Origin: Parvibaculum sp035325945
GTDB lineage: Bacteria; Pseudomonadota; Alphaproteobacteria; Parvibaculales; Parvibaculaceae
Direction of reading: 5' to 3'
Length of the DNA stretch: 64,000 nucleotides
Assembly: GCF_035325945.1 (NCBI RefSeq)
Contig: NZ_DAOKYX010000011.1
Location: 1-64,000, forward strand
Part shown: positions 1-9,939 of the stretch, piece after piece
Layout: every line of letters starts with the position of its first letter
Numbering within the stretch: the stretch's first letter is position 1
Notes under the pieces: generated by a model
Databases searched by the model: none
What the model was told of the DNA's origin: nothing
The model's input: only the letters and a program-made list of their open reading frames with translations
Program-made: the position numbers and the translations under genes

Positions 1-534
1 GACGCCGTCATCGCCTCCATGCTCATTCCCTCGCCGGGCAGGCAGGCTCCGCCTGCCGATGATCGCATCGCCTTCACCGCGAGCTATTATTCGACCCCCG
101 GCCGCTTTGCCGCGCGAAAGTCAGGCGCAGTGGTGCCGGCGAGCGCGGCGGCCATGGCCGGAAAGCGCGTCGCCGTGCAGAAGGGATCGATCCACGAGGC
201 GTTTCTTGCCCGCCGCTTTCCGGACGTCATGGCCGTGCCTCTGCCGACACTGGAGGAGGCGGAAGCCGCGCTTGCCGAAGGGCGCGCGGATTTTCTCTTC
301 GCCGACCGCAATGCGCTGCTCTACTGGCTGAAGGGCGCGAGCGGCGCGGATTGCTGCCGCCTCGTTGGCTCCGACTATTCGGATCCCGCCTTTTTCGGCG
401 CCGGAGCCGGTATCGCCTACAGGGCAGACGATCGGGCTCTGGGCGCAAGGCTCGACGAGGCGCTGGCGGCGATGGTCGCCGATGGCACCCATGCCGAAAT
501 CAGCCGCCGCTATTTCGGGCAGGATATTCGCTGA
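1..534 (+). CDS. Transporter substrate-binding protein (C-terminal part)
   Basis: The reading frame is open from the first base, so the gene begins outside the window and only the last 177 residues are seen. The segment resembles the second half of periplasmic solute-binding proteins of polar amino-acid ABC transporters. DAVIASM is the usual strand before the hinge, followed by FTASYYSTPGRF, then GKRVAVQKGS, and a C-terminal helix with MVADGTHAEISRRYF. Such proteins bind a small substrate in the periplasm and deliver it to an ABC permease. The loop LIPSPGRQAPPADD replaces the commoner ERAKKVDF-type segment and looks divergent. No permease or ATPase gene follows; the next genes are on the other strand. 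The substrate cannot be told. Confidence 0.8.
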   Translation, partial: DAVIASMLIPSPGRQAPPADDRIAFTASYYSTPGRFAARKSGAVVPASAAAMAGKRVAVQKGSIHEAFLARRFPDVMAVPLPTLEEAEAALAEGRADFLFADRNALLYWLKGASGADCCRLVGSDYSDPAFFGAGAGIAYRADDRALGARLDEALAAMVADGTHAEISRRYFGQDIR

Positions 535-1068
535 TCAGTGTTTCTTCGCCGCCGCCATGAGATCGCGCGGCCTGCCGAAGAAGATGACGCGTCCCGCGCC
601 CTCCTCGATCTCCTTCCAGCTACCGACATCGAACTCGAAAACGATGAAGCCGCCGGTCGGCACGCCATGCGCGACCTTGACCGCGAGTTCCTCGTCAGGG
701 TCTTCCGCAAGCGCCATGGCAAGTAGAACGAGGCCCGGATTATGCGCGACGACGAGCAGCGTTTCGGCGCTCGCCGGAGCCTTGTGGATTTCCTCGAGCA
801 TCACATCCGGCATGGCGTGGTAAAGCTCGTCGCGATGGATGACGGGAACTTCCTTCGGCAGCTTCCTGCTGAGTGGAAGAAAGGTCTCGTTCGCGCGCCG
901 CGCCGTCGAGCAGAGCACCGCGTCGGGGACATAGGGCGAGCGGGCGATGAAATCCGCCATGAAATCGGCGGCCGTGCTGCCGCGCGCGTTGAGAGGGCGG
1001 CTGAAATCGTCCTTGGACGGATCGCTCCAGTCCGATTTCGCATGACGCATGAGGCAGAGCCGTTTCAT
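535..1068 (-). CDS. SixA-like histidine phosphatase family protein
   Basis: This 177-residue protein starts MKRLCLMRHAKSDW, where RHA is the phosphoacceptor motif of the histidine (branch-1) phosphatase superfamily. The second catalytic histidine lies in LLVVAHNPGL. Length and the LMRHAKSDW start match SixA phosphohistidine phosphatases, which remove phosphate from the His of phosphotransfer domains in the cytoplasm. The ATG overlaps the stop codon of the sterol-desaturase gene by four bases (ATGA), so the two are translationally coupled. A longer upstream reading frame exists but is the other gene read out of frame. The actual substrate is unproven. Confidence 0.85.
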   Translation of the reverse strand: MKRLCLMRHAKSDWSDPSKDDFSRPLNARGSTAADFMADFIARSPYVPDAVLCSTARRANETFLPLSRKLPKEVPVIHRDELYHAMPDVMLEEIHKAPASAETLLVVAHNPGLVLLAMALAEDPDEELAVKVAHGVPTGGFIVFEFDVGSWKEIEEGAGRVIFFGRPRDLMAAAKKH

Positions 1069-1916
1069 TCCATCTTCTCCCGGCCTGTCGCGCCTGCTGT
1101 GGACGTGGCTCGCGCCGCGCCGGTGAAGGGGAGCGCGAGGCTCCAGAGAAGTCGCGTGGGCTCGCTGCCGGGATAGGCGTCGAGGCCGATCCTCATGGCG
1201 CGCTGTTCCTCGCGCGGGCTCTTGCGATAAGTGCCGAAGAGCCGGTCCCAGACGGACAGGTTGAAGCCGAAATTCATGTCGTGTTCGTCCCGAAAGATCG
1301 AATGGTGCACGCGGTGCATGTCGGGTGTGACGAGGGCGAGCCGCATGAGAGGATCGATTCTCTCCCCGAGAGAGATATTCGCATGATTGAAGAGAGACGT
1401 CGCGTTGAGCACGATCTCGAAAACGATGACGGCCGCGACGGGCGCGCCGATGAGCGCCACCGCCAGCATCTTGACGAGCATGCTGACAAGGATTTCGGCC
1501 GGGTGGAAGCGTATGCCCGTCGTCGTGTCGATGTCGGGATCGGCGTGATGCACCCTGTGCATGCGCCACAGGACATCGAACCGATGAAAGGCGACATGCT
1601 GGCCGTAGATCGTGAGATCGAGCGCGACGAGCGTCAGCAGAAAGGCGAGGGGCGCGGGAGCCTCGATCCGGTTGAACAGGCCGAACCCGGCCTCATTGGC
1701 CCAATGGGCCGTGCCGACGGCGGCGACGGGAAGGATGAGGCGCACGAGCGCCGTTCCGGTCGCGCTCATGGCGATATTCGTCCACCATCTGGCGCGCCGC
1801 TCGAAACGCCGTGCCCGGCAGGGCGCGGCCGCTTCCCAGCCTGCCATGGCCAGCAGCACGCCGCCAAAGGCGGCAAGCCGGATAAACGACTCATGGGCGA
1901 GAAAGAAGGCGCTCAT
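1065..1916 (-). CDS. Sterol desaturase / fatty acid hydroxylase family protein
   Basis: This integral membrane di-iron oxygenase-like protein has the histidine clusters of the fatty acid hydroxylase superfamily: HVAFHR, then HRVHHAD, a lone NHAN motif, and HRVHHS near the C terminus. Several hydrophobic segments lie between residue 10 and the first cluster and between the clusters. WDRLFGTYR near the end is the typical tail of this family. These enzymes use O2 to hydroxylate or desaturate lipid chains in the membrane. I chose the ATG at 1916 (MSAFFLAHE) because a weak AGG lies just upstream. ATGs at 1931 and 1964 are possible alternatives. The gene is followed with ATGA overlap by the phosphatase gene. 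The lipid substrate is unknown. Confidence 0.82.
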   Translation of the reverse strand: MSAFFLAHESFIRLAAFGGVLLAMAGWEAAAPCRARRFERRARWWTNIAMSATGTALVRLILPVAAVGTAHWANEAGFGLFNRIEAPAPLAFLLTLVALDLTIYGQHVAFHRFDVLWRMHRVHHADPDIDTTTGIRFHPAEILVSMLVKMLAVALIGAPVAAVIVFEIVLNATSLFNHANISLGERIDPLMRLALVTPDMHRVHHSIFRDEHDMNFGFNLSVWDRLFGTYRKSPREEQRAMRIGLDAYPGSEPTRLLWSLALPFTGAARATSTAGATGREKME

Positions 1917-2142
1917 CGGAACCTGTTGCATGGCCGTCCGACCACCCGGCGGAGGGGGCGGCAAGGCGGGTGTGCTGGACTATAAGGCCGCTTTGCGCGA
2001 GAGAAAAAGGGGCGCCAGGGATCGGAGCCGCCGAGCGAGCCTGCCGCTGCGGAAGGCTCCCCACTGCGCTTTGCCGCAGGCTCGGCTAGACTGTGCGGGG
2101 ACGATGGTTTCCGGGCGGCGGGAGCGCGGCAGGGGCAGGCGG

Positions 2143-2856
2143 ATGGCGAAGGGGAAGTTTATCGCGCTGGCGGCGGGCGCCATGATGGCGGCCGCGGCCG
2201 GCGCTTTCGCGGCGCCGGGCGCCGAACCCGCCGGCGATGAGACATTTGAAGGCTCGTTCAGTTGCCTGAGGCCGTCATCGTCTTCGGATCGGAGCCCCAT
2301 TCTCTGCCAGAGCCAGATCAATCCCGGCCTGCCCGTGCTCGACCTCACGATCTTCTGGCAGGACGTCGGAGCGGCCGGCAGGCGCCGCATCGAGCGCATC
2401 GAGATCCGCCGCTCGGGCGAGGCCGAACTCCTCCAGACCATCGCCGGCATCGATTCCCCGGTGCCTGACGAGGCCGAGAATGCCGGGCTTGAAATGCTCG
2501 ATCTCAATTTCGACGGCTTCCTCGACCTGCGCGTCATGCGTGCCGCGCCCGCCGGAACGAATGCGCTCTATCGCAACTGGCTCTGGTCGGCGGAGGACGG
2601 AATTTTCGCCGCGAGCCCGGCGCTCGATGAGATCGCATCGCCCGAGTTCAATGCCGAGGATCAGGAAATCGTGAGCCGCTGGCGTTCAGGCGCCACGCGC
2701 GGAACCGACGTCTATTCCTATGAGGGAGCAGTGCCGGTTCTCATTCACCGCGAGACGGATGCCGAGGATGCGCATGGCGCATGTGTGCGGACATTCCATG
2801 ACCGCATCGACGACGAGCTGAAGAAGACCGGCACGGGCGCCTGCGAGGCGGAATAG
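2143..2856 (+). CDS. Secreted hypothetical protein with DxNxDG-type motif
   Basis: The 237-residue product begins with a clear signal peptide (MAKGKFIALAAGAMMAAAAG, cleavage after AFA-A). The mature part carries four cysteines, two near the start (SFSC, ILCQ) and two near the end (GACV, GACE), which could form disulphides. LDLNFDGFLDLR near the middle resembles the calcium-binding-like motif of XAC2610-type and FG-GAP-related periplasmic proteins. The start is supported by an AGGGGCAGGCGG stretch upstream. It sits between convergent or divergent neighbours with no operon partner. No enzymatic motif is visible; the function is unknown. Confidence 0.75.
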   Translation: MAKGKFIALAAGAMMAAAAGAFAAPGAEPAGDETFEGSFSCLRPSSSSDRSPILCQSQINPGLPVLDLTIFWQDVGAAGRRRIERIEIRRSGEAELLQTIAGIDSPVPDEAENAGLEMLDLNFDGFLDLRVMRAAPAGTNALYRNWLWSAEDGIFAASPALDEIASPEFNAEDQEIVSRWRSGATRGTDVYSYEGAVPVLIHRETDAEDAHGACVRTFHDRIDDELKKTGTGACEAE

Positions 2857-2858
2857 GG

Positions 2859-3269
2859 TCAGACCGTCATGTGCCTCGCGCGCGCGCCGCGCTCGATTGC
2901 GGCGGCGATGAGCTTTTCGATGTCGAGCGCATCGCGCAGAAGCTGCAGGAGGCGGATTTCCTCCTGCCCGACCGCGAGATCGGCAGAGGCTATCTCGACC
3001 GCGAGGGCATAGGCCGTTTCGCGCAGATGCGGAGGCAGGGCGTCCTTCACGAGCCCGAAGACGGCGTCGAGGCCGCCATCTTCCTGAAGGATCGAGGCGC
3101 ATTCCCGCGCGATCGGGATGAGCCGTTCCGTATCGAACTTACGGAAGGCGGGCGCCTGTTTCACGATATCCCCGATCGTCCGGAGCTCATTGTCGCTCAT
3201 GGCGCGGTCCACGGCGCTCATGGTGACCATGACATAGATGAGGGCGGTCTCGGGTGCGATCGTCGACAT
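2859..3269 (-). CDS. TerB family tellurite-resistance-like protein
   Basis: This is a small all-alpha protein of 136 residues. Its N-terminal half has the TerB signature, in which an acidic patch MSAVDRAMSDNEL takes the place of the usual ADGEVS-EE metal-contact loop. A second acidic repeat, ASADLAVGQEEIRLL, lies in the C-terminal half. TerB-like domains occur alone in many alphaproteobacteria and are thought to bind divalent metals at the inner membrane surface. There is no ter operon here, so a role in tellurite resistance should not be inferred. The gene ends two bases from the convergent secreted-protein gene. Confidence 0.78.
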   Translation of the reverse strand: MSTIAPETALIYVMVTMSAVDRAMSDNELRTIGDIVKQAPAFRKFDTERLIPIARECASILQEDGGLDAVFGLVKDALPPHLRETAYALAVEIASADLAVGQEEIRLLQLLRDALDIEKLIAAAIERGARARHMTV

Positions 3270-3301
3270 GCGAACTGTCCCTGATTGAAGACCGTGCGAG
3301 C

Positions 3302-6149
3302 TTAGGGACTGGAAGCCGGTGCGGCAAGGCCCGCTCCCTGTTCGGCTTCCATGCCGCCGAGAAACGCCCGCGCGCCCGCGACGGCCTCGGCGAGCCCGAC
3401 ACGTTCGACGGTGACGCCGGGCGGAAAGGCCGATGTGAGTCGCGTGGGCAGGCGCGAATCGAGCATGACGAAGACGCCCCTGTCGCGGCCCGAGCGGATG
3501 AGGCGGCCGAATGCCTGTTTGAGCCTCAGCCTCGTCAGCATGTCGTCATAGCGCGCGGCGCCAAAAACCTCGCGACGCGCCTTGTGCAGAATATCCGGGC
3601 GCGGCCATGGTGTGCGGTCGAACACGATCATTCGGAGCGAGTCTCCCGGCACATCGACACCGTCGCGCACGGCATCCGTGCCGAGAAGGCAGGCATGGCG
3701 CTCGGCGCGGAAAATGTCGACCAGCGTGCTGGTGTCGAGCGCATCGACATGCTGCGAATAAAGGGCAAGGCCCGCTTCCTCGAGCGGCGCGATGAGCCTT
3801 TCGTGCACCGCACGCAGACGATGGATGGCGGTGAAAAGGCCGAGCGCGCCGCCCCCCGCCGCAAGAAAGAGCGCGCGATAGGCCGATGCGATCTCGTCCA
3901 TGTTGTCGCGGCTCACGTCGCGCACGACGAAGATGCGTGACTGCGCGGCATAGTCGAAGGGCGAGGCCATGAAGGCGCGCCGCGCCGGCAGGGCGAGATG
4001 GGAGATGCCCGTGCGGATTTCCGCCGAACTCCAGCTTTCCTCTCCGTCCCCGTCGTCGATGAGCCGGTCGCGCAGCGTCGCGGAGGTGATGACGACGCCA
4101 TGGGCGGGCTCGAGAACGGCGGCCGAAAAGGGGATCGTCGGATCGCGCCAGTGCCGGTGCATGCCGATATCGGCCTCATGGCCCTGAATGCGCTCGATGG
4201 AGAACCAGTCGACGAAATCCTCCGGCGTCGGACCGCCGAGCGAGGCGAGCATCGAGCGCCATGAGGGAATGAGGAGCTTCGCGCGCCTTTCGAGCCCGCG
4301 GGCCGCCGCATCCATGCGGATGCGCGTCGATGTGTCGAGATCCTCGGCCTCGGCGTCGAGGTGGGCGCGGAGCCGCTCCGCGATCCGCATCAGCGGTTGT
4401 GCGATCCGCTCAAGCGCCTTGTCGAGATTGCGCGCGGCTTCCTCAAGCCCCGGCACCGGCGGTTCCGTCGCCGCCTCGAGCGAGAACATCTGCTCGGCTT
4501 CGCTCGCCCGCGCGTAAACCTGCTGGCGAAGGAGGGCGAGGAATTTCTCGGCCGCTCCCCGTCCGGCGCCGTCATTGAGGCGCGTGGCCCAGCCGGGGGC
4601 GGGCAATGCGCCTGCGGCGTCGATGGCGGCCGAGAGCGCGTCTTCCGCCTCGCCATCGCCGGTGACGAGGTCGCCCACACGCTCTTCGAGCCCGCGTCCG
4701 CGCCGCCCGCGCTGGCCTTCAGCGCCGCGAATCCAGCGCCGGAGCTCGGCCGTTTCGCTCGCCGACAACTGGGCGGAGAAGGCGCTGTCCGCCGCGTCGA
4801 AAATGTGATGGCCCTCGTCGAAGACGAAGCGCGAGCGCGCCTCGCGCCCCGTGGGCTCCTCATCCTCGGCATTGCCCGCCGCCTCGACGCTCCGTTCGGC
4901 ATTTTTGAGCGCCTCGGGAGCGAGAAGCGCGCCCGCCTGCTCGAGCGCGGCCTGACGCATCACAAGCGCATGATTGGCGACGACGATCTCGGCGCGCCTT
5001 GCCTTGCGGATCGCCTTTTCGATGAAGCATTTCCTGAAATGCGGGCAGGCGCTGTAGACGCATTCGCCGCGCCGGTCGGTGAGCGCGGAGCGGCCCTGGC
5101 CGGCCGTGGCCGCGCTGCCTAGGCGCTGCATGAGCCAGGCGGGAAAGTCGCCGCCGACCATGTCGCCGTCGCGGCTCGCTCTTGCCCAGCGCGCGACGAG
5201 GCCGACCGGCACAGCCCCGCCGGAGAGCACGGCGCGATCCGCGATCTCCGCGAAGTTCAGGAGGCAGAGATAGTTTTCGCGCCCCTTGCGGATGACGGCC
5301 TTCTCCGTCTTTTCCGCCGGGTCCGGATAGAGCCGCGTCAATTCCTGATCGAGCTGGCGCTGGAGGTTCTTCGTATAGGTGGAGAGCCAGACCGTGCCCT
5401 TGTTGCGCTGGGCCCAGAGGCTCGACGGCGCGATATAGCCGAGCGTCTTGCCGATGCCCGTGCCCGCTTCCGCAAGCACGATGTTGGGCGCGCCCGCCAA
5501 GTTGCGCGGACCGAAAGCGTGCGAGGTTTCGGCTGCGAAATCGGACTGGCCCGCGCGTCGTTCCGCATCGGGGCCGACGAGTTCGGCGAGCCTGCCGCGC
5601 GCTTCCTCTTCGCTGACCGGCATCTGGCCGGGCGCGGGCCGTGGCGCGCGCTCCTCCCATTCGGGCAGATCGTTCCAGACATCGAAGCCCTGACCGGCGC
5701 GCGGCTTGCCCTCGCGCGCGAAGACATCGCGAAGCGCGGCGACGACGCCCGGCCCCCAGGACCAGCCCGCCTCCGCCATGCGCCAGGCGACGCGGNNNNN
5801 NNNNNNNNNNNNNNNNNNNNNNNNNNNNNNNNNNNNNNNNNNNNNNNNNNNNNNNNNNNNNNNNNNNNNNNNNNNNNNNNNNNNNNNNNNNNNNNCCGGG
5901 AAGGCCGAGCGCGATGCGCCGCGCCGTAAAGGCCGGATGGACGACCATCACCGCCTCGCGCTGGAGCCGGGCGAGCGCTTCTTCCGCGCCGAGTTCCTCG
6001 ACCTCGCCATCGGCGCTCACCGCAAGCGCGCCCCAGCGGCTGTTTGCCCCCGCGCCGATGCGCGCCGGAACCAGCGCCGCCGCATCGGGCAGAACGGGGC
6101 CATGCGAGGTAGGGAGCCCCGCCGAATCGCTTGAGGGATTGTGGTTCAT
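3302..6149 (-). CDS. DinG/XPD-type ATP-dependent DNA helicase (interrupted by assembly gap)
   Basis: This is a large Rad3/XPD-related superfamily 2 helicase. The N-terminal 84 residues from the ATG at 6149 are followed by the 100-N gap, then more than 800 residues to the stop. Visible motifs are Walker A (EAGTGIGKT), the DEAH-like box FDEGHH, and the late motifs VITSATL and QAFGRLIRSGRDRG. The cysteines YLCLLN and CVYSACPHFRKCF form the four-cysteine Fe-S cluster ligand set of the XPD/DinG group. Reading frames on the two sides of the gap are not in register, so the true gap is not 100 bases; I infer one intact gene. Such enzymes unwind 5'-tailed or R-loop-like DNA during repair and replication. 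It could be annotated dinG but is the alphaproteobacterial variant with a distinctive N-terminal domain. Confidence 0.85.
5796..5895. other. Assembly gap (100 N) inside helicase gene
   Basis: A run of exactly 100 undetermined bases interrupts the N-terminal part of the helicase gene. The frame upstream and downstream differ by one, so the number of Ns is a placeholder. Confidence 0.99.
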
Positions 6150-6204
6150 CGCCCGCGAGTATAGCCGCGCCCGTGAGGCGCCGCGAAACCTCTAATCGCC
6201 CTCG

Positions 6205-8085
6205 CTAGTGGCCAAGTCCGGGAAAGACATCGGCCAGCGCGCCTCGGGTCGCCGAGATTTTCTGGTGAAGGCGCGGCACGTCGTTGATGGCCTGCTCGGC
6301 CTGGCCGCGCTCGACCGCCTGCCCGATATCGTTCGCGACGCCCGACAGCGCGACGAGGCCGATATCCGCCGCCTGCCTTCCGAGCTGGAGCGCCTTGTCG
6401 CGAAGAGCGCCGGCGTCCTGCGCCTGAAGTGCGGCGTCGATCCCGTCCTCAAGGTCGAGAATTGTTTCGAGCGCCCCGACGATGCGTTCGGCTATGTCCG
6501 TCTGGCCGAGTTCGCGCTCGAGCTCATAGAGATGATCGTGATCGACGAGGCGCTCTCGCCTTGCGCCCTTGGCGGCGTCGCCCTGTTCTGCCACGTGAGC
6601 GGGGGCGGGCGAGGGTGAGGCGGCGGCAGTGCCAGCTTCCTGCGGGATGAGGAAGGAGAAGGTGCTGCCCCGTCCGGGCGCGCTGTCGACCTGGATGCGA
6701 CCTCCCATGAGCGCGACGAGGCGGTCGGAGATCGCAAGCCCGAGGCCCATGCCGTCGGGCCGGCCATGGCCGTTCGCAGTTTCGCCCTGCGCGAAACTGT
6801 CGAAAAGCCGCGCCTGCGCCTCTGGCGAGAGGCCGATGCCGGTGTCGAGCACGGAGAAGCGCACGCCCGCCCCGCCCTGCGCGAAGGCCACGGGCTGCAG
6901 TCTCAGCATGACGCCGCCCGTCTCCGTGAACTTGATGCCATTGGAGATCAGGTTCACGAGCACCTGCCTGAGCCTGTCCGGATCGGTCACGATATAGGGC
7001 GGCGCGCCGGGCGCGAGGTCGAGTTCCAGCGAAAGGCCGCGTTCGGCCGCATGCGGCCGCATCAGGCGGGTCACGCTCCGCGCGATCTCGGCCGGATCGA
7101 AGCTCAGCGGCTTCAGCTCCAGCGCATCCGCCTCCATCTGCGAGAAGTCGATCATGTCATCGAAGAGCCGCCTCAGCATCCGGCTCGACTCGCCGATCGC
7201 CTGGGAAAGATTGGTCTGGCTTTCGCTCAGGGGCTCCTGGCGCAGGAGATTGGCCATCCGCGCTATCCCGTCGAGCGGCGTGCGCACTTCATGGCTCAGG
7301 ATCGCGAGAAATTCGCCCTTGGCCTTGTTGGCGGCGCGGGCTGTGTGCTCGGCCTCCTCGGCGTCCTGGCGTTTCTGCTCGGTGGCGGCATGGGCCCGCG
7401 CCATGCGCTCGACGAGATCGGCATTTTCAAAGCGCAGCCGGATCGCTTCGCGATAGGAGCGGTTGACGCGCCGCGTCCAGCCGCCGATGGCGAGGACGAG
7501 AACGGCCGCAAGTGCGACCGTCGCCATGCCGAGCGGCTCGCCCGAGAGAAGCAGCAGCGCGAGCGTCGGCAGCGCGATGGGGGTGATATAGGCGACGATC
7601 GCAGGCGGGTAGGTCGAGCGCGTGACCGCGGTCGCCATGGAAAGACAGGAGACGACGAGCGCATAGAAGATATGGTGGGCGAAGGACGAGCCGGGCAGCC
7701 ACACCAGCGCGCCCATGCCCCATGTCGAGCCGCTGATGAGTGCCACGGCGGCATAGCGTCTTGCCCAGGTGAGCGCGCGCCCGGTGGCATCGGGATCGGA
7801 GCGGAACCCGGCTCGCACGCGGTCGAAGCTGATCTGCGCGATGAGCTGGATGAGAAGCACCACGCCGGTGGCCCAGAGCGGCGCCGTCGCGGAGAAGGCC
7901 AGCCCGACGATCAGGATGGCCCAGAACATGGTGAGGCGGCTCGCCTCGCCCAGTTCGAAGAGCAGGCGGACCTGCTCCGCCTCGATCCTCGTGCCGATGT
8001 CGAGCGGCCGGCGCAGGCGCCGTTTCGGGCCGGCCTCGGGGGCCTTCAGGGGGGCTCTCTCAGCCGAATCCGGTTCCGACGTCAT
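6205..8085 (-). CDS. Membrane sensor histidine kinase with degenerate Hpt-like C-terminal domain
   Basis: This 626-residue protein has an N-terminal membrane part with about six hydrophobic helices (residues 50-200), a short coiled coil (205-255), and a HisKA domain with phosphoacceptor His265 in ILSHEVRTPLDG. The HATPase domain shows N box NLISNGIKF, G1 DTGIGLS and G2 GMGLGLAI. After a linker rich in Ala and Pro, residues about 515-620 have the length and pattern of a histidine phosphotransfer domain. Where Hpt domains carry the phosphorylatable His (H-x-LKGS) this one has L566-Q-L-G-R-Q, so it cannot accept phosphate in the usual way. There is no receiver domain and no neighbouring response regulator gene, so it is an orphan kinase. 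The ligand is unknown. Confidence 0.88.
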   Translation of the reverse strand: MTSEPDSAERAPLKAPEAGPKRRLRRPLDIGTRIEAEQVRLLFELGEASRLTMFWAILIVGLAFSATAPLWATGVVLLIQLIAQISFDRVRAGFRSDPDATGRALTWARRYAAVALISGSTWGMGALVWLPGSSFAHHIFYALVVSCLSMATAVTRSTYPPAIVAYITPIALPTLALLLLSGEPLGMATVALAAVLVLAIGGWTRRVNRSYREAIRLRFENADLVERMARAHAATEQKRQDAEEAEHTARAANKAKGEFLAILSHEVRTPLDGIARMANLLRQEPLSESQTNLSQAIGESSRMLRRLFDDMIDFSQMEADALELKPLSFDPAEIARSVTRLMRPHAAERGLSLELDLAPGAPPYIVTDPDRLRQVLVNLISNGIKFTETGGVMLRLQPVAFAQGGAGVRFSVLDTGIGLSPEAQARLFDSFAQGETANGHGRPDGMGLGLAISDRLVALMGGRIQVDSAPGRGSTFSFLIPQEAGTAAASPSPAPAHVAEQGDAAKGARRERLVDHDHLYELERELGQTDIAERIVGALETILDLEDGIDAALQAQDAGALRDKALQLGRQAADIGLVALSGVANDIGQAVERGQAEQAINDVPRLHQKISATRGALADVFPGLGH

Positions 8086-8221
8086 GGCGCTATTCGGTTA
8101 CTCTGGCACTGTCGCCCGGGGTTTTACGAATGAAGGTTCGCCGCGTTGACGGCATGGGGGGCCAGAGCATAGGGTCCGGGCACTTTACAAGTTCCTAAGT
8201 ATTGCCATTCCGGGTTCGAAA

Positions 8222-9841
8222 ATGCCGTCCAACTCCCTCACCGTCAGCGACACCGAGCTTCTTGAAGCGGCCCGCGTCAGCAAGGCCTGGCCCTTCGAGG
8301 AAGCGCGAAAAATCGTGGAACGGCTCGAGAAAGAGGGCGGGTCCGATCGCACGATCCTTTTTGAGACGGGCTACGGACCGAGCGGCCTGCCTCATATCGG
8401 CACGTTCGGCGAGGTCGCGCGCACGACCATGGTGCGCAAGGCTTTCGAGACGCTCGCGCCGGGGGTCAAGACGCGGCTTCTCTGCTTCTCGGACGACATG
8501 GACGGCCTGCGCAAGGTGCCGACCAACGTGCCGAACCAGGAGATGCTCTCCAACTACATCAACATGCCGCTGACGCAGGTTCCGGACCCGTTCGGCAAGT
8601 TTCCGAGCTTCGGCGCGCACAACAACGCGATGCTGCGCTCGTTCCTCGATTCCTACGGCTTCGAATACGAGTTCGCCTCATCGACCGAGTATTACAAGTC
8701 CGGCCGTTTCGATGCGACGCTCCTCAAGGTGCTCGAGAAGTTCGACGCCATCATGGACATCATGCTGCCCTCGCTGCGCGAGGAGCGCGCCTCCACCTAC
8801 AGCCCCATTCTGCCGGTGAGCCCCCGCACGGGCCACGTGCTGCTCGTGCCGCTCGTCGCGCGCGATGTCGAGAAGGGCACAGTGAGCTATGAGGAACCGG
8901 ACACGGGCGAGGTGATCGAGGTGCCGGTCACGGGTGGCCATTGCAAGCTCCAGTGGAAGGCTGACTGGGCGATGCGCTGGGCGGCGCTCGGCGTTGACTA
9001 CGAAATGGCAGGCAAGGACCTCATCGATTCCGTCAAGCTCGCCTCGCGCATCTGCCGCGTGCTCGGCGCCACGCCGCCGGAAGGCTTCAACTACGAGCTT
9101 TTCCTCGATCAGGAGGGGAAGAAGATCTCGAAGTCGAAGGGCAACGGTCTTTCGATCGAGGACTGGCTCCGATATGCGAGCCCCGAAAGCCTCCAGCTCT
9201 TCATGTTCCAGTCGCCGCGCACCGGCAAGCGGCTCTATTTCGACGTCATTCCGAAGAATGTCGATGAATATCTCTCATTCCTCGCCGCCTATCCGAAGCA
9301 GGCGGCGAAGGAGCGGCTCGGCAATCCGGTCTGGCACATTCATGGCGGCAATCCGCCGTCGGAGGAATTGCCGATCAGCTTCTCGCTGCTTCTCAATCTG
9401 GTGAGCGCGAGCCATGCGGCGGACAAGAACGTGCTCTGGGGCTTCATCCGCCGCTACGCGCCGGACGCGACGCCGGAGCGCTTCCCGCGTCTCGACCAGC
9501 TTGTCGGCTATGCGATCAACTATTTCCACGACTTCGTGAAGCCCGCCAAGACCTATCGCGCGCCGAGCGAGATCGAACGCATCGCGCTTGTCGATCTGGC
9601 GGAGGCGCTCGAAAAGGCGGGCGCCGATGCGACGGCCGAGGATTGCCAGAACATCGTCTACGAGATCGGCAAGACGCATGGCTTCGAGAATCTGCGCGAC
9701 TGGTTCAAGTCGCTCTATGAAATCCTCCTGGGCGAGGCGCAGGGGCCGCGCTTCGGCTCCTTCATCGCGCTTTACGGCGTGAAGGAGACGGTGCGCCTCA
9801 TCCGCCGCGCTCTCGATGGCGAGGATCTCTCGAAGGGCTGA
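8222..9841 (+). CDS. lysK: Lysyl-tRNA synthetase, class I
   Basis: The 539-residue protein has the class I signatures: HIGH-type motif PSGLPHIG (residues 53-60) and KMSKS-type motif KISKSKGNG near residue 300. The long helical C-terminal anticodon-binding part follows. It charges tRNA-Lys with lysine in the cytosol. Class I LysRS is the form used by alphaproteobacteria and archaea in place of the class II LysS of most bacteria. No class II gene is seen in the window, so this is probably the essential enzyme. The gene is divergent from the histidine kinase; the 136-base spacer between them should contain both promoters. Confidence 0.95.
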   Translation: MPSNSLTVSDTELLEAARVSKAWPFEEARKIVERLEKEGGSDRTILFETGYGPSGLPHIGTFGEVARTTMVRKAFETLAPGVKTRLLCFSDDMDGLRKVPTNVPNQEMLSNYINMPLTQVPDPFGKFPSFGAHNNAMLRSFLDSYGFEYEFASSTEYYKSGRFDATLLKVLEKFDAIMDIMLPSLREERASTYSPILPVSPRTGHVLLVPLVARDVEKGTVSYEEPDTGEVIEVPVTGGHCKLQWKADWAMRWAALGVDYEMAGKDLIDSVKLASRICRVLGATPPEGFNYELFLDQEGKKISKSKGNGLSIEDWLRYASPESLQLFMFQSPRTGKRLYFDVIPKNVDEYLSFLAAYPKQAAKERLGNPVWHIHGGNPPSEELPISFSLLLNLVSASHAADKNVLWGFIRRYAPDATPERFPRLDQLVGYAINYFHDFVKPAKTYRAPSEIERIALVDLAEALEKAGADATAEDCQNIVYEIGKTHGFENLRDWFKSLYEILLGEAQGPRFGSFIALYGVKETVRLIRRALDGEDLSKG

Positions 9842-9939
9842 GGCGCCGCTGGCGGCTCATTCTCCATAGCGTCCCTCACACGCAGATGTGATGGCCATGC
9901 ACTCTTGCCGCCCGCGTCGCATGGCCGGATCATGCGGGC

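Noticed and set aside
2859..3269. Tellurite resistance system suggested by a TerB-like protein
   Set aside because: No other ter genes are present; isolated TerB-like proteins are common.
8205..8225. T-loop-like GGGTTCGAAA just before lysK, suggesting a tRNA remnant
   Set aside because: No acceptor stem, anticodon arm or D arm could be found around it.
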